From: an uncultured Corynebacterium sp.
GTDB lineage: Bacteria > Actinomycetota > Actinomycetes > Mycobacteriales > Mycobacteriaceae
NCBI RefSeq assembly: GCF_946223165.1
Contig: NZ_CAMIBP010000001.1
Span: 1 to 64,000 of the forward strand
DNA: 64,000 nucleotides
Reading direction: 5' to 3'
Shown: positions 58,018-64,000 of the stretch, piece after piece
Position numbering within the stretch: the first letter of the stretch is position 1
Layout of the letters: the number at the start of each line of letters is the position of its first letter
Program-made: the position numbers and the translations under genes
Notes under the pieces: model-generated
Databases searched by the model: none
Seen by the model: the letters and a program-made list of their open reading frames with translations, nothing else
Told to the model about the DNA's origin: nothing

Positions 58018-58070
58018 CTGCCAAAAAGAGCGCCAGTTTTTGAAAGATCCGGCCTCTTTTTGGCAGTTTT
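58018..58070 (+). terminator. Terminator of bioB-bsaP
   Basis: CTGCCAAAAAGAG (58018-58030) pairs perfectly with CTCTTTTTGGCAG (58054-58066), followed by TTTT. Confidence 0.88.
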
Positions 58071-58114
58071 ACTCGCTGGCGCGCTGCAGCGGGCGCCGCA
58101 GTAGATTAGGGATC

Positions 58115-59032
58115 ATGGATCCCGCCGTCGAATTAGCGCACCAGTCCGCGCTGCGTTCCATCCGCCGCGTCGTCACCGAGACAACTCCGCCGACGCCGGA
58201 CGCGGCGCGCAGGGTGGCGGAGCAGCTGCGGCGCGGCGGCGTCATGGTGCTCACTGGCGCGGGCGTGTCCACGGACTCGGGCGTGCCGGATTATCGCGGG
58301 CCCAACGGCTCGCTCAGCCGGCATACCCCCATGACGTACCAGGAGTTCCGGCATGATCCGGCGGCCAGCCACCGCTATTGGGCGCGTAGCTTTGTGGGCT
58401 GGCGCGTCATGGATGCCGCCCGGCCCAACCGCACGCATCACGCGCTCGTGGAGCTCGAGCGCGCCGGGCTGGTGACGGGCATCGTCACGCAGAACGTCGA
58501 CGGGCTGCATAAGCAGGCGGGCACCGCGCGACTCATCACGCTGCACGGGGACATGGAGCACGTCGTCTGCTTGATGTGCGGACACCTGGAAGAACGCGGG
58601 CACTTCGACGCGCGCCTGGAGGCAGCGAACCCCGGGTACCTGGAGCGTTGGCTCGTCCGCGACGACGAGGTCAACCCGGACGGCGACGTCGCGCTCTCCG
58701 ATGCCGCCGTGGCTCAGTTCCGCATGGCGCCGTGCGAGGCGTGCGGGTCGGAGCTACTCAAGCCGGACGTCGTCTACTTCGGGGAGCCGGTGCCACACGC
58801 GCGGCGCGATGCCGCGTTTGCGCTGCTGCGGGACTCGGACTCGCTGCTGGTGGCGGGCTCCTCGCTGGCGGTGATGAGCGGGTATCGTTTCATGCTGGAA
58901 GCGCTCAAGCAGGGCAAAGAGGTCTCCGTTGTCAACGGCGGGCCGGGGCGGGGTGACGCGAAGGCGACGACGTTGTGGCGCACCCAGGTGGGGCCGGCCT
59001 TTGATTTCCTGCTGGATGAGGTGGGGATCTAG
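58115..59032 (+). CDS. Sir2 family NAD-dependent protein deacylase
   Basis: A 305-residue sirtuin. The NAD pocket is LTGAGVSTDSGVPDYRG, with VTQNVDGLHKQAG and catalytic His in LHGDMEHVVC. Zinc Cys pairs are CLMC and CEAC, and LLVAGSSLAVMSGYRF and VSVVNGG complete the Rossmann domain. Probably removes acyl groups from lysines of metabolic enzymes. I chose the ATG at 58115 because the upstream frame runs through the bsaP terminator. Confidence 0.92.
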   Translation: MDPAVELAHQSALRSIRRVVTETTPPTPDAARRVAEQLRRGGVMVLTGAGVSTDSGVPDYRGPNGSLSRHTPMTYQEFRHDPAASHRYWARSFVGWRVMDAARPNRTHHALVELERAGLVTGIVTQNVDGLHKQAGTARLITLHGDMEHVVCLMCGHLEERGHFDARLEAANPGYLERWLVRDDEVNPDGDVALSDAAVAQFRMAPCEACGSELLKPDVVYFGEPVPHARRDAAFALLRDSDSLLVAGSSLAVMSGYRFMLEALKQGKEVSVVNGGPGRGDAKATTLWRTQVGPAFDFLLDEVGI

Positions 59033-59478
59033 CGGCTCCACACTGGGTTGAGGCCCGGCATGAACCACACGAGGGCGCCGACGACGACGGCCGCGATGGC
59101 GGCGCCGAGGGCGGCGTGCTCGGCGGGAAGGAACCAGAAGGCCGCGGCGACGACGGCGAGGATGGCCGCAAAGAAGAGGGGGACGAGGAGCTTCAACCGC
59201 CGCTGGGAACGCGCCTCGGCCCAGTCCTCGTTGGGGAAGCGCTGGCGCGCCTCGAGGCGGATGCGCCGCGCCGTCTTCTGCTGCTGCGCGTTGGACGCGA
59301 ACACCGTAAGCACCAGGCCCACGCCGGTGATGATCGGATCCGCGAGCACCGCGCCGTAGGCCATGACCGCGGCGGCAACGGTGAGCGCCAGGCGCTCGGG
59401 CACGGTGAGCGGGATGCTATGGGCGGGATCGACATCGGGGTAGAGGTTGACGAAGGCGGCGTGATGAGCTGGGTTCAT
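59029..59478 (-). CDS. Membrane protein of unknown function
   Basis: A 149-residue protein with four hydrophobic segments in two pairs (LALTVAAAVMAYGAVLADPI, IITGVGLVLTVFAS; LLVPLFFAAILAVVAAAFWF, ALGAAIAAVVVGALVWFM), separated by a basic cytoplasmic-type helix (KTARRIRLEARQRFPNEDW). No family recognised. It overlaps the convergent sirtuin gene by four bases. Confidence 0.7.
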   Translation of the reverse strand: MNPAHHAAFVNLYPDVDPAHSIPLTVPERLALTVAAAVMAYGAVLADPIITGVGLVLTVFASNAQQQKTARRIRLEARQRFPNEDWAEARSQRRLKLLVPLFFAAILAVVAAAFWFLPAEHAALGAAIAAVVVGALVWFMPGLNPVWSR

Positions 59479-59521
59479 GCGGTGTGATCTGCGATTTCGG
59501 GGGTAGTGAGTCGGTGTCCAG

Positions 59522-59540
59522 TTAGTGTAACCTAAGCAAG
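59522..59540 (+). promoter_or_regulatory. DtxR box of the haem-uptake locus
   Basis: TTAGTGTAACCTAAGCAAG matches the 19-base DtxR consensus at 13 positions, including both TTAG and CCTAA core parts. It lies about 70 bases upstream of htaA, where iron-dependent repression is expected. Confidence 0.75.
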
Positions 59541-59611
59541 GTTTGGGTAAACTACATACCTCATTTCACAGCGTCGTTGTCTCGCCTCTCATCACCTTCA
59601 GGAAGTAATTC

Positions 59612-61429
59612 GTGCGTTTCCGTCATCTCGTTGGCACCCTGTCCGCCGCCGCTCTCGTGGGCCTGACCGCCTTACCGGCGAGCTTGGGCGCGGCTACGGC
59701 ATCGGCGGCCAATGCGCAGGCGTGCACGTGGAACTGGGGCGTGAAGGAGTCCTTCCGTAACTACCTCAAGGGGCCCATCGCCAACGGCGGCTGGGAGGGC
59801 ACCGGCATCGGGTTCACCGGGGACGAGACCGGCGACGGCGCGTTCGTGTTTAATGCGGGCAAGGCCACCGTAAGCGGCGACGAGGTGACCATCCCCTTCG
59901 ACGGCACCCTGGCCTTCCAAGGCCACGGCGGGGCCCTGGATATGACGCTGTCCGACGTCAAGGTGCGCGCGCACGGCACGAGCGCCGACATCCTGGTGGA
60001 TTATGTCTCTTATGAGTCGGACTTCCACTCCACGGAAAAGGGGGCGCAGATTACGGGCGACGATGTCGCCATCGCCACGATTGCCCTCGATGACTCGGTG
60101 AACGCCAGCTCGGGGTCGGTTAACCTGGCCGGTCCGGTGCGCCTGACCAGCGCCGGCCACGATCTATTCCTCGGCTACGAGGCTGGCACTGAGATGGATC
60201 CTTCGGCCGGCACGGTCTCCACCAGCTGCGGTAGCTCCGCCAGCGGCGGCTCGACGACGAACTCCACGTCGCGAACCCTGGGCACCATCTCGGGTACGTT
60301 CACGGGGTACAACAAGGAGGCCATCGGGATCCTCAAGGAGACCAATGACACCATGAATGCGTTGACCACGTTCATGGGCAACGCCGAGGCCTTCCTCGAT
60401 CGCATTGATTCCTTCCGCGAGACGACGGGGACGAGCACGGGCCGCTCGGCGGCGGCGTCGGCGTCCAAGAGCGCATCGCCGTCCACGAGTGCCGCGGCAT
60501 CGAAGAGTACGTCGGTGTCGAAGAGCGCGGTGCGCAACGATGCCGCCCCGGCGCGCTCAGCAGATGCTGCCGGTGCTGCGGGCGCTGCAGGCGCTGCGGG
60601 CACTACAGAGACAGCGAACACGTGCACCTCGGCGCTGGCCGTGGAGTCCGCGAGCCTCAACTGGGGCCTCAAAGAGTCCTTCCGCTCGTACATCACGGGT
60701 TCCATTGCCAAGGGGCAGTGGACCATGACGGGCGTGACGTATAGCGGCGGTCGCTTCCGCTTCACCGGGCAGGGCGGCGCCGTGGATCCGGCTGGCCAGC
60801 AGGGCAGCGTGGAGATGGGCGGCACGGTGCAGTTCACCGGGCACGACGGCGTGCTCAACCTCACCATCGCCTCCCCGGAGATCCAATTCAGCGGCACGCG
60901 CGGCCAGCTGGTCGCCGACGTGACGAGCTCCGACATGGAGGGTCAGAGGCACTCGTTCGGCCGCACGGCTCTGGCGGACCTCGAGTTCACGAGCCTCGAT
61001 GCGAGCGAGTCGGGCGTGTCCGGCGAGGCCAACGCTTTCCTCACGGCTGACGGTTCGAGGGCGTTCGCGGACTTCTATGAGCCCGGCGCGCAGCTGGATC
61101 CTATCTCCTTCACCGCCCAGCTGGGCGGTGCGGGCGACTGCGCGGCGCTGGCGGGCTCCGCGGTGAGCTCCGGTGCCGCGGGCGCCGGCGGATCGGCGGC
61201 GAAGGCCAGCGCGGCCAAGGCTGCGGCGGACGGGGAGGCTGGGGACTCCGTGACCATGGGCTACCAGGGCGGCGGCTCGAAGTTCAAGATCAAGTCCGCG
61301 GGCGCGGAAGCGGACGGCGCGGGCAGCGGCCTGGGCTCGGACGCCGTGACGTGGCTGCTGCTCATCGTGGCAGGCCTCATCGTCGCGGGTGGATCCATGG
61401 GGCGCCTCGTCATCAACAACCCAGCCTAA
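59612..61429 (+). CDS. htaA: HtaA-type haem-binding surface protein
   Basis: A 605-residue surface protein. A signal peptide is followed by two HtaA (CR) domains with near-identical starts, TWNWGVKESFRNYLKGPIAN (from about 38) and LNWGLKESFRSYITGSIAKG (from about 349). A Ser/Lys/Ala-rich linker includes a GAA repeat, and a C-terminal membrane anchor (WLLLIVAGLIVAGGSMG) ends the protein. It captures haem from haemoglobin and passes it to HmuT. A DtxR box precedes it. The last codons and stop are tandemly duplicated downstream. Confidence 0.94.
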   Translation: MRFRHLVGTLSAAALVGLTALPASLGAATASAANAQACTWNWGVKESFRNYLKGPIANGGWEGTGIGFTGDETGDGAFVFNAGKATVSGDEVTIPFDGTLAFQGHGGALDMTLSDVKVRAHGTSADILVDYVSYESDFHSTEKGAQITGDDVAIATIALDDSVNASSGSVNLAGPVRLTSAGHDLFLGYEAGTEMDPSAGTVSTSCGSSASGGSTTNSTSRTLGTISGTFTGYNKEAIGILKETNDTMNALTTFMGNAEAFLDRIDSFRETTGTSTGRSAAASASKSASPSTSAAASKSTSVSKSAVRNDAAPARSADAAGAAGAAGAAGTTETANTCTSALAVESASLNWGLKESFRSYITGSIAKGQWTMTGVTYSGGRFRFTGQGGAVDPAGQQGSVEMGGTVQFTGHDGVLNLTIASPEIQFSGTRGQLVADVTSSDMEGQRHSFGRTALADLEFTSLDASESGVSGEANAFLTADGSRAFADFYEPGAQLDPISFTAQLGGAGDCAALAGSAVSSGAAGAGGSAAKASAAKAAADGEAGDSVTMGYQGGGSKFKIKSAGAEADGAGSGLGSDAVTWLLLIVAGLIVAGGSMGRLVINNPA

Positions 61430-61449
61430 AATCAACAACCCGGCCTAAA
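61412..61449 (+). repeat. 19-bp tandem duplication spanning the htaA stop
   Basis: ATCAACAACCCAGCCTAAA (61412-61430) is followed at once by ATCAACAACCCGGCCTAAA (61431-61449), one mismatch. The first encodes INNPA-stop of HtaA; the second lies just before the hmuT ribosome-binding site. Confidence 0.95.
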
Positions 61450-61458
61450 GGAAGAGTC

Positions 61459-62517
61459 GTGAAGAAGATCATTGCCGTGCTGGCCTGCGCCGGCATGCTG
61501 GCCTCCTGCGGTGTGCAGGGAAAGATGGAGTCCTCCTCGGACGCAACTGATGTCGCGGCGCCGTCCGTGAGTTCGGGCGGCGATCCGCGCTCGTTTACCG
61601 GCGTGACGAACGTGACGGACTTCGAGGACATCGTTCCCGTCACGGAGGACGCGCAGCCCGCGCTGCCCGTGGAGCTGACCGATGCCGACGGCTACGACGT
61701 CACCGTCACGGACGTCTCCCGCATCCTGGCGCTCGATATTTACGGTACGTACACCAAGACCCTCGAGGGCCTGGGCCTGACGGAGAATATCGTCGGCCGA
61801 ACGGTGTCCTCGACGGAGAAGGCCATCGCCGATCTGCCAGTCGTCACCCAGGGCGGCCACAACATCAACGTCGAGGCGGTGCTGTCGCTCAAGCCGACGC
61901 TGGTCATCGTCGATCACTCCATCGGCCCCGCCGATGCCATTGATCAGATCCGCGCCGCCGGGGTGACCGTCGTGGTCATGGAGCCCAAGCGCACCATCGA
62001 CTCCGTGGCAGACGACATCGCGAACGTCGCGGGCGTCGTCGGCCTGCCTGAGGAGGGTGAGGCCCTGGCGCAGCGCTCCGTCGCGGAGATTGCCGCGAAT
62101 AAGGAGGCCATCGCGGCGATCGCGCCGACGGAGCCGATGCGCATGGCGTTCCTTTACGCCCGCGGCGAGGGTGGCGTCTTCTTCATCATGGGCGACGGCA
62201 CCGGGGCGAAGGACCTCATCGAGGGCATCGGCGGCGAGGACATGGGCACTACCTACGACCTCAGCTACGCCGAGCCCGCCAATGCGGAGGCGCTCGCGAA
62301 GATCAACCCGGAGGTCATCATCATGATGACGGACGGCCTGGAGTCGACGGGCGGCATCGACGGCCTCCTGCAGCGCCCCGGAGTGTCGCAGACGGTGGCG
62401 GGCCAGAACCAGCGCATCGTCACTATCCCCGATGGCCAGTCTCTCGCCTTCGGCCCGATGACCGGCCACACCCTCCTCAAGCTTGCGCAGGCAGTGTATG
62501 ACCCAGCCAGCGCATAA
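61459..62517 (+). CDS. hmuT: Haem-binding lipoprotein HmuT
   Basis: A 352-residue substrate-binding lipoprotein. The lipobox is GMLASC (Cys17). The class III binding fold shows SRILALDIYGTYTKTLEGLG, LPVVTQGGHNINVEAVLSLK, a helical backbone, and the second lobe with INPEVIIMMTDGLESTGGID. Candidate haem ligands are the His in GGHN and the Tyr in TTYDLSYAEPAN. The GTG at 61459 follows AAAGGAAGAG. It receives haem from HtaA and delivers it to HmuUV. Confidence 0.94.
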   Translation: MKKIIAVLACAGMLASCGVQGKMESSSDATDVAAPSVSSGGDPRSFTGVTNVTDFEDIVPVTEDAQPALPVELTDADGYDVTVTDVSRILALDIYGTYTKTLEGLGLTENIVGRTVSSTEKAIADLPVVTQGGHNINVEAVLSLKPTLVIVDHSIGPADAIDQIRAAGVTVVVMEPKRTIDSVADDIANVAGVVGLPEEGEALAQRSVAEIAANKEAIAAIAPTEPMRMAFLYARGEGGVFFIMGDGTGAKDLIEGIGGEDMGTTYDLSYAEPANAEALAKINPEVIIMMTDGLESTGGIDGLLQRPGVSQTVAGQNQRIVTIPDGQSLAFGPMTGHTLLKLAQAVYDPASA

Positions 62518-63538
62518 GGTCTTCGCCCAGCGCGCCCGGGCCCGCACCCTCGTCTTCGCGGCGCTGGCCGTGCTGCTCGTGGTGTCCTTCTTCCTGTCGT
62601 TGGCGCTGGGCCAGTATTACGTCGCGCCGGGTGACCTCGTGCGCTTCCTCGCCGAGGGGCCGGGCGGCGGGGATCTCTCCGCCTCCGTGGTGTGGGATAT
62701 CCGCCTGCCGCGTATTGTGCTGGGCTTCCTCGTGGGCGCGTGCCTCGGCGTGGCGGGCACGCTCATGCAGGCGGTATTCGCCAACCCGCTGGCGGAGCCG
62801 TCGATCATCGGCGTGACCTCGGGCGCCGGCGTGGGCGCCGCGCTGGCTATCGTATTTGGCATCTCGTGGCTGGGCACCTTTACCGTGCCGGTGTTCGCCT
62901 TCGCCTCCGCCGTGGTGGTCACCGCCATCATCTATCGCCTGGCGCGGTCTCGCGGCCGGGTGGCGGTGGTCAACCTCATCCTCACCGGTATCGCCATCAA
63001 CGCGGTGTGCACCGCGCTCATCTCATTCATGGTGTACCTGGCCCCGACGGCCAGCCGCGATCAGATTGTGTTCTGGCAGATGGGTTCCCTCAACGGCTCG
63101 CAGTGGAAGCACGTGTGGGTGGTCCTCCCGGTGGCGGCCATTGGCCTGGCGATGGCGCTGCGCCTGGGCCGCCAGCTCGACGTCCTCGCACTAGGCGAGC
63201 GCGCGGCGGGGCACACGGGCGTCAACGTGGGGCGGCTGCGCGTCGTGGCCATCGCGGCAGCGGCGGTGCTCACCGCGGGCGCGGTGGCGTTCGCCGGGCT
63301 CATCGGGTTCGTCGGGCTCATCGTGCCGCACGTGCTGCGTACGATCGTCGGCCCGGAGAACCGCGTCCTCGTGCCGGCCTCGGCGCTGGCGGGCGCGGTG
63401 CTCATCGCGCTGGCCGATGTCGCCGCGCGCACCCTCATCCCCTTCGCGGATCTGCCCATCGGAATCTTCACCGCGCTCGTGGGCGGCCCGACGTTCTTTG
63501 TCCTGCTGCGCCGCATGATGCGAAAGGGGCTGCACTAG
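62498..63538 (+). CDS. hmuU: Haem ABC transporter permease HmuU
   Basis: A 346-residue FecCD-type permease with about ten membrane segments. Conserved family blocks include RLPRIVLGFLVGACLGVAGT, MQAVFANPLAEPSIIGVTSG, LLGERAAGHTGVN-like coupling region (LALGERAAGHTGVNVGRLRV) and FAGLIGFVGLIVPHVLRTIV. The start MTQPAHKV overlaps the hmuT end by 20 bases. It forms the channel of the haem importer. Confidence 0.95.
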   Translation: MTQPAHKVFAQRARARTLVFAALAVLLVVSFFLSLALGQYYVAPGDLVRFLAEGPGGGDLSASVVWDIRLPRIVLGFLVGACLGVAGTLMQAVFANPLAEPSIIGVTSGAGVGAALAIVFGISWLGTFTVPVFAFASAVVVTAIIYRLARSRGRVAVVNLILTGIAINAVCTALISFMVYLAPTASRDQIVFWQMGSLNGSQWKHVWVVLPVAAIGLAMALRLGRQLDVLALGERAAGHTGVNVGRLRVVAIAAAAVLTAGAVAFAGLIGFVGLIVPHVLRTIVGPENRVLVPASALAGAVLIALADVAARTLIPFADLPIGIFTALVGGPTFFVLLRRMMRKGLH

Positions 63539-64000
63539 ATGATTTCCCTCGATAACGTGGCCCTGCGGCTGGGCGATAAGCCGCTGCTGCGCGGGGTGAG
63601 TTTCACCGTGGCGCCGGGCGAGGTCACCGGCCTCATCGGCCCGAACGGCGCCGGCAAGTCGACGCTGCTCGCCGCCGTGAGCGGCGACCTGGAGTACTCC
63701 GGGTCCATCACGCTGGGCGGGCTGGAGGTGGCCGCGACGGGCGCACGGGAGCTCGCGCGGGTGCGCGCGGTCATGCTCCAGGACGTGGGCGTGTCCTTCG
63801 AGTTCCTCGCGCGCGACGTCGTGGCCATGGGCCGCCGGCCGTGGGAGGGCACGGAGCGGGAGGCGTTCGACGATGCCGTCGTCGACGCCGCTCTCGACGC
63901 CTGCGACGTCGCGCACCTCGCCGCCCGGGACGTCGTGACGCTGTCCGGCGGCGAGCGGGCGCGCGTGGCGCTGGCCCGCGTGCTGGCGCAGAACACGCCC
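63539..64000 (+). CDS. hmuV: Haem ABC transporter ATPase HmuV (partial)
   Basis: The first 154 residues of the importer ATPase. Walker A is IGPNGAGKSTLL, the Q-loop region is AVMLQDVGVSFEF, and the signature is VVTLSGGERARVALARVLA; Walker B lies beyond the window edge. The ATG starts directly after the hmuU stop. The gene continues past 64000. Confidence 0.95.
   Translation, partial: MISLDNVALRLGDKPLLRGVSFTVAPGEVTGLIGPNGAGKSTLLAAVSGDLEYSGSITLGGLEVAATGARELARVRAVMLQDVGVSFEFLARDVVAMGRRPWEGTEREAFDDAVVDAALDACDVAHLAARDVVTLSGGERARVALARVLAQNTP

Noticed and set aside
60531..60612. GCT/GCG repeat within htaA as a separate repeat element
   Set aside because: It is simply the Ala-Gly linker (GAAGAAGAAG) between the two haem-binding domains.

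Overview
The window is a high-GC actinobacterial chromosome segment, almost certainly from a Corynebacterium. It carries gyrA followed by a DUF3566 gene and tRNA-Ile/tRNA-Ala, the ppiA-rhomboid pair, the crgA and pknB-pknA-pbpA-rodA-pstP-fhaB-fhaA cell-envelope signalling cluster, a bioB-bsaP pair behind a BioQ-like operator, and a DtxR-boxed htaA-hmuTUV haem-uptake locus. This is the origin-proximal half of a corynebacterial genome; dnaA, dnaN, recF and gyrB are expected just left of the window.

Layout. 1-2.4 kb: nitroreductase, two small conserved genes and a toxin-antitoxin-like pair. 2.4-5.9 kb: gyrA, DUF3566 and three tRNAs. 6.3-8.4 kb: sucCD. 8.4-16 kb: a frameshifted dioxygenase, its divergent MarR regulator, a DNA glycosylase, a deacetylase and a two-gene ABC exporter that can form only one complete ATP site. 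16-21 kb: an envelope coiled-coil protein and metF-metE. 21-23 kb: ppiA, rhomboid, then an oriC-like cluster of DnaA boxes. 23-29.8 kb: accessory region with a family of secreted beta-rich proteins next to an operon encoding CrgA, a histidine kinase, a 60-residue secreted peptide and a response regulator. 29.9-38.9 kb: the Ser/Thr kinase and cell-wall cluster. 39-43.4 kb: decayed island with tRNA-Leu, an IS1249-type transposase remnant, an aminotransferase stub, TetR-DoxX, an AlbA/Schlafen-type gene bracketed by long direct repeats, and a wrecked sulfurtransferase. 43.4-56.7 kb: PaaX-like regulator, lipase, an ABC transporter with its own two-component system, an acyl-CoA dehydrogenase, HNH protein, CobW GTPase and small metabolic genes. 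56.7-64 kb: biotin synthase, sirtuin and haem uptake; the last gene, hmuV, runs off the window.

The genes work together in recognisable sets: SucCD in the TCA cycle; MetF feeding methyl-tetrahydrofolate to MetE; PknA/PknB, PstP and the FHA proteins controlling RodA/PbpA-driven wall growth with CrgA; BioB with its auxiliary protein BsaP; and HtaA passing haem to the HmuTUV importer under iron control.

The most unusual items are the DnaA-box cluster about 20 kb from gyrA, the kinase-peptide-regulator operon beside three secreted paralogues, the asymmetric ABC exporter, the repeat-flanked AlbA module with 21-bp-phased iterons, and a 12-mer (CTTGCCGATGCC) present far more often than chance predicts. 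Several genes are visibly decaying, and two genes have tandemly duplicated 3' ends that include the stop codon. All family assignments are from reading the translated sequence; no database search was possible.
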